From: Marinobacter sp. C7 | GTDB lineage: Bacteria; Pseudomonadota; Gammaproteobacteria; Pseudomonadales; Oleiphilaceae | Length of the DNA stretch: 64,000 nucleotides | Direction: 5' to 3' | NCBI RefSeq assembly: GCF_022343555.1 | Contig: NZ_JAKQZH010000003.1 | Coordinates: forward strand, 248,001 to 312,000 | Shown: positions 25,988 to 34,287 of the stretch, piece after piece | How positions within the stretch are numbered: position 1 is the stretch's first letter | Layout: each line of letters begins with the position of its first letter | Translations under genes and position numbers: made by a program | The notes under the pieces: model-generated | Databases searched by the model: none | Told to the model about the DNA's origin: nothing | The model's input: the letters and a program-made list of their open reading frames with translations, nothing else

Positions 25988-26756
25988 GCGCGGCCATCCG
26001 TTCCTTCCGATAGACCCCGCAAGTGCCGCAGTAACCGCCTCCCGGCAACAGGTATTTCAGACAACAGCCCTTACGTTGGGGGATTGCCGTTCTCTGCTCT
26101 CCGAACACCGCCGGAATCCAGTCGATGAACCGATTGGCGTCATTCCGGAATGCGTCCAGCCATTGCTGCGCCAGATCACAGACCGCTGTTGGGCTGGCCA
26201 GGTTCCACACCGCCGAGAAAGGCGCGCCCAGGCCCAGGCCGATGCTGCTCCAGTAGGCGCCAGGACTCACACCCAGCTTTTGCCGGAACACCGGATACCA
26301 GGCTTCGGTTTGTGCGGCCATGCCGTGCTTGAAGGGCTGTTCGCTTGCCAGTGGCTGGCCCGGAACCTGGAACCACCGTGAGACGGTCTGACCTGGCTCC
26401 TCTGCCGGCGCCAGGAAAATGCGGGTCGGATCGGCCACGGGCGCCTGGCCATGCCGGAACAGGCGCAGCGTCAGGGGCGCCAGCACGCTGAGTGCCAGAT
26501 CCTGCTGCAGTACTGATGCATAGACCCGGATGGCTTTACGATCCGAGGCGTCCGGATAATCCTGGCGGATCTGGTGCACAAGCAGTTCCGGCTGCTCAAG
26601 ACTCTGGGCCAGGGAAAACAGGCCCCGACGTTCCTGTGCCGGGGCATTCAGAGACTGCGAGAGGATTGTGTCGCGGTCGAGACCGGAGGCCTGCAGGAGC
26701 CGATCGTAACGATCGACCCAGCGTTCGCCACCGGTTGCGGAATCAGGCCCGGCCAT
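25935..26756 (-). CDS. fhuF: FhuF-like siderophore-iron reductase
   Basis: A 273-residue cytoplasmic [2Fe-2S] protein that would reduce ferric iron released from siderophores. The diagnostic C-terminal cluster-binding pattern CC-x10-C-x2-C is exact: C231, C232, C243 and C246 in GCCLKYLLPGGGYCGTCG. The ATG at 26756 lies inside the end of fhuB (14-bp overlap). It is the last gene of the fhuC-fhuD-fhuB-fhuF unit. Confidence 0.85.
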   Translation of the reverse strand: MAGPDSATGGERWVDRYDRLLQASGLDRDTILSQSLNAPAQERRGLFSLAQSLEQPELLVHQIRQDYPDASDRKAIRVYASVLQQDLALSVLAPLTLRLFRHGQAPVADPTRIFLAPAEEPGQTVSRWFQVPGQPLASEQPFKHGMAAQTEAWYPVFRQKLGVSPGAYWSSIGLGLGAPFSAVWNLASPTAVCDLAQQWLDAFRNDANRFIDWIPAVFGEQRTAIPQRKGCCLKYLLPGGGYCGTCGVYRKERMAALSQSDHSPAPGQWQPGR

Positions 26757-28773
26757 GGCGGCTGAGCCCCCAGAGGAAGTAGATACCGCCCACCAGCGCC
26801 GCCAGCAGGCCGGCAGGCAACTGGTTGGGATACACGATGATGCGGGACAGGTAATCCGCCACACCCAGCAGCACGCCACCGACCAGTGCGGCCGCAATGA
26901 GCTGCCGGCCAACGGTCTGTTGGCCCAGCACCCGGGCCAGATGCGGGGCGATCAGGCCGACAAAACTGAGCGGGCCTATCACCACCGTGGCCGCCGCCGT
27001 CAGCAGAGCGGAAAGAAGCAGCAACAGCAGGCGTGTGCGGGCCACCCGGATGCCCAGCGAGGAGGCGGGCATGTCGCCCAGCGGCAGAATGGTCAGGGGG
27101 CGGATGATTGTGGCCAGCAGGCCGGAAAGCATCAGGATGAACACCAGCAGCCCGATGGCTTCCCCTTCGGAGACCAGCCAGGTGGAACCGTACATCCAGT
27201 TCAGCAGTTTGGAGGCTTCGGTGCCGCCCGATGCCATCACCAGTCGCAGCCCGGCATCCATGAACACATACAGCGCCAGTCCGCCCAGCAACAACTGGTT
27301 GCCGGCGAAGCGGTGCCGTCGGGCCAGCAGGATCAGCAGGCCCAATGCACCGGCCGCGCCGCCGGTGGCGGCCATCAGCTGCCCGGCGCGTCCTGCCTCA
27401 ATGCCGGACAGCACAATCACCACCATCACCAGGGCGGCGCCGCCGCTGATGCCCAGCATTTCCGGGCTACCCATGGGGTTGCCGGTCATGCGCTGAATCA
27501 GGGTGCCGGCCAGGCCGAGAGCCACCCCGGCCAGGACGGCGGCGAGCATCCTTGGGCCTCGCCAGACCCAGGCGTCGCCCCATTGGCCAATGGAGGTCCA
27601 GCTCCAGCCATTCAGCCCCGGGGACCAGCTCAGCGAGATCACCACCGTCAGAAGCAGCAGCGCAGCAAGCACAGCCGAAACCACCGTGATCGGCCGGCGT
27701 CCGGGCAGGAAGCCAGCCGGGCTGGAGGTCTGCCCCGGCATGTGGTGGGTATTCCGGAAGCCCTGCAGGGCCAGCAGGATGATCGGCCCGCCAATCAGGG
27801 CGGTGGTGGTACCGGTGGGAATCAGCGAGCCGTCTCCCCAGGTGGATGCCCAGTGTGCGAAAGTGTCTGCCAGCAACAGCAGGCCACCGCCGAGCAGGGT
27901 GCTCCACAGCATGCGCCCGCCGAGGGTTCTGGCGCCCAGCAGCCGGGCCAGCACCGGGGCCGCCAGACCCACAAAGGCGATCACGCCAACCCGGCTCACG
28001 ACCACGGCGCTCAGCAGGACCACGAGGAACAATGCCAGGGCCCGTACCCACGCCACTTTGGCTCCAAGAGAGCCGGCCGACGTCTCCCCCAGCTGCAGAA
28101 GTTGCAATGGCCGCATCAGGAGCAGCATCAGGGCTGCCAGTAGCAGGACTCTTGGCCACAGATCCGCGAACGGTTGCCAGTTGTTCTGGACCAGGGAGCC
28201 CGCGCCCCAGATAAACAGGTTGCCCAGCCATTCGCCCTTGAGCAGCAGAAACGCCATATTGGTGGCGCCCAGGAAAAAGGTGATCACCAGGCCGGCGAGA
28301 ATGACCGTCACCGGGGAAAAGCCCAGTCGCCAGGTGAGGGCGATCACCATGACGATGGCCAGCAGGCCGCCGGCAATGGCGGGCAGGTCCGGGCTGAAGG
28401 CCAGCAGACCCGGGAAGAACAGGGAGGCGACGGTCACGCCGAACTGGCTACCGGCTGCAACGCCGAGTGTGGTGGGCGAGGCCAGCGGATTGCCCAGGAT
28501 CTGCTGGGTCACGGCACCGGCCAGTCCCAGCGCTGCGCCGACCAGGACGGCCATGGCTACCCTGGGTGCCCAGCTGAAATGGGCCAGTACCGAGGCATAG
28601 ATCTCGGGCTCGAAGGTCCAGAAGGCGCTTAACAGCGTGGCCGGATCCAGTTGTTCCAGCCAGGGCAGGGCACTGGCGATAATGGCACTCAGCCACAGGA
28701 GCGCTGCGGCCACGGGCAAGCGCGCGGGAAGCAGTGGGCGCTGCGACGGCAGGGTGGCGGTATTACTGTACAT
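26743..28773 (-). CDS. fhuB: Fused iron-siderophore ABC permease, FhuB type
   Basis: A 676-residue double-length permease of the FecCD family. Two homologous halves of about 330 residues each carry about ten membrane helices. Each half has the ATPase-coupling region (GLAAPVLARLLGAR in the first half and GLIAPHLARVLGQQ in the second). This matches FhuB of ferric-hydroxamate import. The ATG at 28773 overlaps the end of the binding-protein gene by 11 bp; the additional upstream in-frame residues do not look like protein. Confidence 0.9.
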   Translation of the reverse strand: MYSNTATLPSQRPLLPARLPVAAALLWLSAIIASALPWLEQLDPATLLSAFWTFEPEIYASVLAHFSWAPRVAMAVLVGAALGLAGAVTQQILGNPLASPTTLGVAAGSQFGVTVASLFFPGLLAFSPDLPAIAGGLLAIVMVIALTWRLGFSPVTVILAGLVITFFLGATNMAFLLLKGEWLGNLFIWGAGSLVQNNWQPFADLWPRVLLLAALMLLLMRPLQLLQLGETSAGSLGAKVAWVRALALFLVVLLSAVVVSRVGVIAFVGLAAPVLARLLGARTLGGRMLWSTLLGGGLLLLADTFAHWASTWGDGSLIPTGTTTALIGGPIILLALQGFRNTHHMPGQTSSPAGFLPGRRPITVVSAVLAALLLLTVVISLSWSPGLNGWSWTSIGQWGDAWVWRGPRMLAAVLAGVALGLAGTLIQRMTGNPMGSPEMLGISGGAALVMVVIVLSGIEAGRAGQLMAATGGAAGALGLLILLARRHRFAGNQLLLGGLALYVFMDAGLRLVMASGGTEASKLLNWMYGSTWLVSEGEAIGLLVFILMLSGLLATIIRPLTILPLGDMPASSLGIRVARTRLLLLLLSALLTAAATVVIGPLSFVGLIAPHLARVLGQQTVGRQLIAAALVGGVLLGVADYLSRIIVYPNQLPAGLLAALVGGIYFLWGLSRHGRA

Positions 28774-29695
28774 GGTCCGAACCTCCTGCCAGCAGGCTGT
28801 CTGCAATCTGGATGGCCAGTCGCTTGACCGGGTAGATGCCGCCGAAGGGCCAGGTAGCCTCCACCTGATACACCCGGTCCTGTTGCACCGGCGGCAGGTA
28901 GGTCCAGAACGGACTCTCGGAAAGGGTGTCGGCGAGCCCGGGTGGCGTGGGGGAAATGACCACAAGGCGCGCGTCGGGGAACGGTGCAATGGCCTCCAGA
29001 CCCACCACGGAGAATCCCCAGAAATTCCCCGGGTGCGGCCAGGCGTTGGTCAGCCCGAGCGCTTCAAGCGCAGTCTGGTAGAGCCCGTTCGGCGCGTAAA
29101 CCCGAACATGGCGGGCATCGAGAAAGTTCACCAGCGCCACCGGCCGCTCGTCGACCCCGGCGCGTTCGAGCCGGGCCCGCTGTTGGGCGAGGGTGTGCTC
29201 GACATCCGCCACCACCGCCTTTGCCTGCGCTTCCCGGTCGAGCATCTGGCCGAGGGTGAGCAGCATCTCGCGGGCTTTGGCGAAGGGGTTCGAATCCTCC
29301 TGGTACACACTCACCACGTAGGTGGGGGCCAGCCGCTCGAGCAGGTCGGCGGCCGGTGCCATCTCGGCACTGGTCACGATCAAATCCGGCTCGAGTTCAG
29401 CGATGGCCTCGAGGCTGGGCGCGACCCGGGTGCCCACATTCCGGACCCCGGTTTCCGGTAACGCCGGTTCCTTGACCCAGTAGCTGTAGCCTGCCAGATC
29501 AGCCACGCCCACCGGGGTGATGCCCAGCAATAACAGGGCTTCGGTGGCTGCCCAGTTGAGCGCCACAACCCGTTCGGGAACCTCGTCGAGGGTGAGGGAG
29601 CCATTTTCGTGCTGCCAGGTACCTGCAGTGGCAGACGCGGACATCAGGATGACCAACAGCGACAGGCCGACCAGCCGGAGAACTCTAGTGCACAT
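28763..29695 (-). CDS. fhuD: Iron-siderophore periplasmic binding protein, FhuD type
   Basis: A 310-residue class III periplasmic binding protein. The signal peptide ends at SASATA, followed by a BtuF/FhuD-type fold: PERVVALNWAATEALLLLG at the start, ELEPDLIVTSAEM in the middle and a long connecting helix. It delivers ferric siderophore to FhuB/FhuC. It overlaps fhuC by 11 bp and fhuB by 11 bp. Confidence 0.88.
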   Translation of the reverse strand: MCTRVLRLVGLSLLVILMSASATAGTWQHENGSLTLDEVPERVVALNWAATEALLLLGITPVGVADLAGYSYWVKEPALPETGVRNVGTRVAPSLEAIAELEPDLIVTSAEMAPAADLLERLAPTYVVSVYQEDSNPFAKAREMLLTLGQMLDREAQAKAVVADVEHTLAQQRARLERAGVDERPVALVNFLDARHVRVYAPNGLYQTALEALGLTNAWPHPGNFWGFSVVGLEAIAPFPDARLVVISPTPPGLADTLSESPFWTYLPPVQQDRVYQVEATWPFGGIYPVKRLAIQIADSLLAGGSDHVQ

Positions 29696-30458
29696 AGGAC
29701 ACCCACTGACCCGGAGCCCGCTCCATGACGCCCATGGGTACACCGTAGATGGTCTCCAGGATACCGGAGTCCATGATCTCTGCGGGGCGGCCGTCCGCCA
29801 CCAGCCGGCCGCCCTTGATGGCCACGAGCCGGTCACAGAAACGGGCGGCCAGATCCACGTCGTGCAAGACCACAATCACGGTCAGCTCCCGCCGCTCCGC
29901 CAGGCGGTGCACCAGGCGCAGGGTCTCAACCTGGTGTTTTACATCCAGCGCGGAGATGGGTTCGTCCAGGAGCAGGCACCGGGTCTGCTGGGCCAGCAGC
30001 ATCGCGATCCACGCCCGCTGGCGCTCGCCGCCGGAGAGGGTGTCCACGGACCGGTGGGTAAACGACTCCAGGCCGGTGTCGGCAATGGCCTGGTCGATCA
30101 GCCGCTGATCTTCCCGATTATATCGGCCGAGCGGCCCGCGCCAGGGGTAACGACCGAGGGCGACCAGTTCGCGCACAGTCAGCCCGTCCGTGCCGGGTGG
30201 ATGCTGGGGCAGGTAACCGACGGTACGGGCGAATTCCCGGGCGCCGGTACTGAGAAAGGACCGGCCAAGCAAACTGACTTGGCCCTCCGAGGGCGCCTGA
30301 TGTCGGGCCAGTACCTTGAGCAGTGTCGATTTGCCCGAGCCGTTGTGGCCGAGCAGGGCGGTCACTTCCCCTTCCTGAAAACCGATGTTGATATTGCGAA
30401 GAATGGGGGTGTCACCGATACGGACACCCAGGTTGGATACTTCGAAGAACGCCGACAT
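29685..30458 (-). CDS. fhuC: Iron-siderophore ABC ATPase, FhuC type
   Basis: A 257-residue ABC ATPase. Walker A GHNGSGKST at 37-45, signature LSGGERQR at 141-148 and Walker B LLLDEP at 162-167 are intact, with the H-loop His in VVLHDVDLA. It is the first gene of the import operon, preceded by an AT-rich Fur-like region. Confidence 0.9.
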   Translation of the reverse strand: MSAFFEVSNLGVRIGDTPILRNINIGFQEGEVTALLGHNGSGKSTLLKVLARHQAPSEGQVSLLGRSFLSTGAREFARTVGYLPQHPPGTDGLTVRELVALGRYPWRGPLGRYNREDQRLIDQAIADTGLESFTHRSVDTLSGGERQRAWIAMLLAQQTRCLLLDEPISALDVKHQVETLRLVHRLAERRELTVIVVLHDVDLAARFCDRLVAIKGGRLVADGRPAEIMDSGILETIYGVPMGVMERAPGQWVSYVH

Positions 30459-30499
30459 GCAGACTCCCTTGTTCTGAGAGTCTGCAGGTTAATCTAAAT

Positions 30500-30525
30500 A
30501 CGAATTACTATCAATAATAATAGTG
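30500..30525. promoter_or_regulatory. Putative Fur box before fhuC
   Basis: AATTACTATCAATAATAATA, AT-rich and dyad-like, about 45-65 bp upstream of the fhuC start. Read on the minus strand it resembles GATAAT repeats. Assigned by eye. Confidence 0.5.
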
Positions 30526-30535
30526 CCGTTAGACG

Positions 30536-32326
30536 TCAGGCCTGCCCGGTCTGGACACGCCATTGGGCCCGGTAGGCGCCGTCCTTCGAGAGCAGGGCTT
30601 CGTGGGTGCCTTGCTCGACCACGCGGCCATGCTCGATCACGGCAATGGTGTCCGCATCCACGATGGTGGAGAGGCGGTGGGCGATCATGATCACCGTCCG
30701 GTTGTGGCCGATACGGCGCAGGGAGCGCTGGATGGCGGCTTCGGTCTCGTTGTCCACCGCGCTGGTGGCCTCGTCCAGCACCAGGATCGGTGGGTTCTTC
30801 AACAGGGCGCGGGCCAGGGACAGTCGCTGGCGCTGGCCTCCGGACAACCGCACACCACGCTCACCGACCGCTGTATCCAGGCCCTCGGGCAGGGCCTCGA
30901 TGAAGCTCCAGGCCTCGGCGGTCCTGGCCGCTTCAATGATCTCGTCATCGGTGGCACCGGGCCTGCCATAGGCCAGGTTCTCGCGGATGGAGCCCTCGAA
31001 CAGGTACACGTCCTGGCTGACCAGGCCGATGGCCCCGCGCAGGGACTTGAGATTGATGTCCCGGATGGGCTGGCCATCAATGCGGATATCGCCGTGGCTC
31101 GGATCGTAGAAGCGCAGAAGCAGCTTGATCAGCGTGGACTTGCCGGAGCCGGTGGCACCGACCAGGGCCAGGGTATTGCCGGCCGGTACCTGCAGGCTGA
31201 TGTCCCGGATACCGGCGCCGCTGGAGGCATAGTGGAAGCTCAGGTTTCGGAGCTCCACCTCACCCTTGACCGGCTGCGCCAGGTCCCTGCCGCCTTCATC
31301 CCGCACATGCACGGGTTCGGCCAGCAGGTTGAGAATCCGGCGGGTGCTGGCCATGGCCCGTTCGAACAGGTCGATGACTTCCGCCAGGCCGGTCAATGGC
31401 CAGAGCAGGCGCTGGGTGAGGAAGACCAGCACGCCATAGGCGCCAACATTGAGGGTGCCTTCCAGCGCCATCATGCCGCCTACGGTAAAGGTGGCCAGGA
31501 AGCCGGCGAGGATGGCCATGCGGATGACCGGAATGAACGCGGAACTGATGCGGATGGCCCTGCGGTTGGCTTCCACATAGGCCTCGCTGCTGGCCTTGAG
31601 CCGCTCCGCCTCCCGCTGCTCGGCGGTGAAGCTCTTGATGGTGGCGATGCCGCCGAGGTTGTTGGCCAGCCGGCTGGAGAGATCCCCGACCTTTTCACGG
31701 ACATCGGCGTAGAGCGGGCCGGCCTTGCGCTGGAAGTAGAAGGCACCCCAGATGATCAGGGGGATCGGCGTGAAAGCCAGCAGGGCGACGGTGGGAGAGA
31801 GAACGAAAAATACAGCGCCAACCGCCACCACCGTGACCAGAACCTGGATCATGGCGTTGGCACCGCCATCGAGGAAACGTTCGAGCTGGTTCACGTCATC
31901 GTTCATGGTGGCCACCAGCTGGCCGGAGCTGCGGGCCTCGAAGAAGCTCATGTCCAGCCGCTGGGCATGTTCGTAGGCGTCCTGGCGGAGGTCGGATTGC
32001 AGGCGCTGGGCCAGGTTGCGCCAGAGGATCTGGAACAGGTACTCGAACAGGGATTCCCCGGCCCAGATGAAGAACGTCAGAACCGCCAGGATGGTGATCT
32101 GCTCCCGGGCGGTTTCGAAGCCGAGCCCGGCGACGAAGCTCTGTTCCTGGTTGACCACCACGTCGATGGCGACACCGATCAGGATCTCCGGGGCAATGTC
32201 GAAAAGCTTGTTGATGATGGAGCAGGTGGTGGCGGCGATAATCTGGCGGCGGTACCCGCGGGCATAGCGGAGCAGGCGGCCCAGGGCGGCAACGCTGCTG
32301 GTGTTGGTGTGACTGCTGCTGGACAT
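30536..32326 (-). CDS. ABC exporter (half-transporter, MsbA-like architecture)
   Basis: A 596-residue fused membrane-ATPase exporter. The six-helix membrane domain covers about residues 28-330. The nucleotide domain shows Walker A GATGSGKST (390-398), LSGGQRQR, Walker B ILVLDEATSAVD and the H-loop IAHRLS. The substrate is unknown. A Fur-like box lies directly upstream and the gene adjoins the siderophore-import operon, so it may export a siderophore or siderophore precursor, or act in iron-starvation physiology (inference). No siderophore synthase is seen here. Confidence 0.85.
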   Translation of the reverse strand: MSSSSHTNTSSVAALGRLLRYARGYRRQIIAATTCSIINKLFDIAPEILIGVAIDVVVNQEQSFVAGLGFETAREQITILAVLTFFIWAGESLFEYLFQILWRNLAQRLQSDLRQDAYEHAQRLDMSFFEARSSGQLVATMNDDVNQLERFLDGGANAMIQVLVTVVAVGAVFFVLSPTVALLAFTPIPLIIWGAFYFQRKAGPLYADVREKVGDLSSRLANNLGGIATIKSFTAEQREAERLKASSEAYVEANRRAIRISSAFIPVIRMAILAGFLATFTVGGMMALEGTLNVGAYGVLVFLTQRLLWPLTGLAEVIDLFERAMASTRRILNLLAEPVHVRDEGGRDLAQPVKGEVELRNLSFHYASSGAGIRDISLQVPAGNTLALVGATGSGKSTLIKLLLRFYDPSHGDIRIDGQPIRDINLKSLRGAIGLVSQDVYLFEGSIRENLAYGRPGATDDEIIEAARTAEAWSFIEALPEGLDTAVGERGVRLSGGQRQRLSLARALLKNPPILVLDEATSAVDNETEAAIQRSLRRIGHNRTVIMIAHRLSTIVDADTIAVIEHGRVVEQGTHEALLSKDGAYRAQWRVQTGQA

Positions 32327-32393
32327 TTCCGCGTTCTCCCAGATATTTGGCCCGGTTTTGATTGGGCACGGAGGTTAGCGGAAATGTCCGGCA

Positions 32394-32416
32394 ATTAAAA
32401 TAGAATCATTATCATC
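32394..32416. promoter_or_regulatory. Putative Fur box before the ABC exporter
   Basis: AAAATAGAATCATTATCATC in the short gap between the exporter start (32326) and the yaiI stop (32412). It is the best by-eye match to the Fur consensus in this region. Confidence 0.55.
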
Positions 32417-32864
32417 TTCTGGCGTTGCGCTGTAGCCAGCGGTCGAGCTGGTCGGCGAATTCCTTGCGGTCGGTCTGGCTGAACGGCGCGGGGCCACCGG
32501 TGACCTGGCCGGCGCTGCGCATTTCTTCCATGAAGTTGCGCATGGCCAGGCGCTGGCGGATATTGTCTTTGGTGAAGGCCTGGCCCCGGGGATTGAAGAC
32601 GTCGGCGCCTTTTTCGATGGCTTCGGCGGCCAGGGGGATGTCCTGGGTGATCACGAGGTCGCCTTTGGTCATCTGGTCCATGATTTCGTTGTCGGCGACG
32701 TCGAAGCCGTGGGCAACCTGGCGCCGGCTGATGTAGGGGCTTGGCGGCAGGTTGATGGCGTGGTTGGCGATGAAGGTGGTCTGGATTTGCCAGCGGGTGG
32801 CGGCGCGGCAGAGGATTTCCCGGATGGGGACGGGGCAGGCGTCGGCGTCGACCCAGATTGGCAT
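32412..32864 (-). CDS. yaiI: YaiI/YqxD (DUF188) family protein
   Basis: A 150-residue member of the YaiI/YqxD family, a PIN-like nuclease-fold family of uncertain function. The conserved start IWVDADACPVPIREIL and the central DLVITQDIPLAAEAIEKGA are diagnostic. Its stop lies only about 85 bp from the exporter start on the same strand, so the exporter promoter overlaps its 3' end. Confidence 0.85.
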   Translation of the reverse strand: MPIWVDADACPVPIREILCRAATRWQIQTTFIANHAINLPPSPYISRRQVAHGFDVADNEIMDQMTKGDLVITQDIPLAAEAIEKGADVFNPRGQAFTKDNIRQRLAMRNFMEEMRSAGQVTGGPAPFSQTDRKEFADQLDRWLQRNARR

Positions 32865-32972
32865 TTCGGTTTTCCTTTGGTGTTGGTTTCAAGGCTAGAG
32901 TTTAACTGTTCTGGGATTGAGCTTGTTAGTGGTTGGCCGCGTATTTCTCATGGCCTGCGATGGTTGGAGCAG

Positions 32973-33082
32973 GGCGGCTTTGGGGCGAGCCTCCCAAAAA
33001 CCGCTACGAGCACGTCCATGTGCGCTTGTTTCAGGCCATCCCTGGCCTTCAACATTTTTGGGAGGCTCGCCCCAAAGCCACC
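32973..33082. repeat. Long hairpin with conserved loop, copy C
   Basis: The arms 32973-33000 and 33055-33082 are inverted repeats (27 of 28 bp). The 54-nt loop contains GCACGTCCATGTGCGCTTG and GCCATCCCTGGCC and aligns with copy A in the same orientation. It lies between divergently transcribed genes, ending 48 bp before the start of the phosphatase gene, so it is not a simple downstream terminator. Confidence 0.85.
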
Positions 33083-33129
33083 CCAAACCTCACGATAACT
33101 CCGCGACTGCGGAAGGAGGGCGAACTGCC

Positions 33130-33711
33130 ATGATCAGGAAACTAGTTCTTGGCCTCACTCTGGGCGTTATCACCTTCGCTTTTTCCTTGAATGCCTCTGC
33201 CAACGACGGCAACGCGGAAGCCTGGCAAGCCCTGCAGGAGGGACGGGCAATCTTGATTCTCCGCCACGCCCTCGCTCCCGGAACCGGCGACCCCGCCAAC
33301 TTCAAACTGAACGACTGCAGCACCCAGCGGAACCTGAACGAGGCCGGTCGGGAACAGGCGCGGTCGTGGAAGCCGTTCCTGGCGAGACACGCGATTGAGG
33401 AGGCCCGGGTGTTTACCAGTCAGTGGTGCCGGTGTCGGGATACGGCCAGTGAGATGAATGTCGGAGAGGTGGCGGACATGCCGTCGCTGAATTCGTTTTT
33501 CCGGAACCGGGGAGACGGGCCGGCACAGACTCGGGAGACGATTGAGGGGGTGAACGGTTTGGAGCCGGGGCTGCCGGTGGTGTTGGTGTCGCACCAGGTG
33601 AACATTACGGCGCTGGCGGGTATTTTCCCGGCTTCGAATGAGGGTGTGATTCTGGCGTTGCCGTTGTCGGAGGATCCGACGGTGCTGGCGCGGGTGGCGC
33701 CGGGGCGTTAG
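33130..33711 (+). CDS. Exported histidine phosphatase family protein
   Basis: A 193-residue protein with a signal peptide (cleavage near ASAND) and a phosphoglycerate-mutase-like domain. The catalytic RHA lies at about residue 46 in ILILRHALAPG, and the second His in VVLVSHQVNI. Similar periplasmic proteins are annotated as histidine phosphatases. The ATG at 33130 follows GGAAGGAGGGCG; a longer in-frame start at 32917 would cross hairpin C and destroy the signal peptide. Confidence 0.8.
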   Translation: MIRKLVLGLTLGVITFAFSLNASANDGNAEAWQALQEGRAILILRHALAPGTGDPANFKLNDCSTQRNLNEAGREQARSWKPFLARHAIEEARVFTSQWCRCRDTASEMNVGEVADMPSLNSFFRNRGDGPAQTRETIEGVNGLEPGLPVVLVSHQVNITALAGIFPASNEGVILALPLSEDPTVLARVAPGR

Positions 33712-33733
33712 CGAAACCGGGGGCCGGGGTTTC

Positions 33734-33742
33734 TGGTATAAT
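33734..33742 (+). promoter_or_regulatory. Extended -10 promoter element before the PhnA-like gene
   Basis: TGGTATAAT (TATAAT at 33737-33742), a perfect extended -10, 32 bp before the ATG at 33774. No good -35 is seen upstream, as is common for extended -10 promoters. Confidence 0.5.
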
Positions 33743-33773
33743 CCGGTTCTCATTCAATTAACAGGAAATGATA

Positions 33774-34112
33774 ATGTCCCAGCTTCCCCCTTGCCCGCAG
33801 TGTGGTTCCGAGTTCACCTATGAGGATGGTGTTCAGTTGGTTTGTCCCGAGTGCGGGCATGAGTGGTCGGAGGCTGAGCAGGCCGATGCCGAGGCCGGCA
33901 AGGTGGTTCGTGATGCCAATGGCAATGAACTGCAGGATGGCGATACGGTGACCGTCATCAAGGATCTGAAAGTGAAGGGGTCCAGTTCGGTGGTGAAGGT
34001 GGGCACCAAGGTGAAGAACATTCGCCTGGTGGAAGGCGACCACGACATCGACTGCAAGATTGACGGCATCGGCGCGATGAAGCTGAAGTCAGAGTTCGTG
34101 AAGAAAGCCTGA
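33774..34112 (+). CDS. PhnA/YjdM family zinc-ribbon protein
   Basis: A 112-residue YjdM-type protein. It has an N-terminal zinc ribbon (CPQCG and CPECG, about residues 6-31) and a C-terminal PhnA domain ([20 protein letters not shown]). Despite the name, it is not needed for phosphonate breakdown; the role is unknown. ATG 33774 sits 7 bp after AGGA. Confidence 0.88.
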   Translation: MSQLPPCPQCGSEFTYEDGVQLVCPECGHEWSEAEQADAEAGKVVRDANGNELQDGDTVTVIKDLKVKGSSSVVKVGTKVKNIRLVEGDHDIDCKIDGIGAMKLKSEFVKKA

Positions 34113-34233
34113 ATTGATCATTCTCTCCCCGTCGTCTAAATAAGTATATGAGTGCCTTCGGGCACTCGCTGTATCCCCCGGATACGCGTAATCCACGCGA
34201 ACAAAACGGTTATTGCCTCAACACTGCCAGTGT

Positions 34234-34257
34234 GCCCGCCACAAGCGGGCCTCTTTG
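34234..34257 (+). terminator. GC hairpin with short T-run
   Basis: GCCCGCCACAAGCGGGC followed by CTCTTTG. It lies after the PhnA-like gene and about 30 bp before the next start; it may terminate the former or attenuate the latter. Another small hairpin, GAGTGCC-TTC-GGGCACTC, lies at 34150-34167. Confidence 0.45.
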
Positions 34258-34287
34258 TGGTCAGGGCCGGAGGTCAAGGAGGACGGG

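Noticed and set aside
29287-29297. GGTTCGAATCC, a tRNA T-loop-like string
   Set aside because: It lies inside fhuD and no cloverleaf can be drawn around it.
30563-32398. A 611-codon plus-strand frame opposite the ABC exporter
   Set aside because: The minus-strand frame has all ABC motifs; the plus frame is a shadow.
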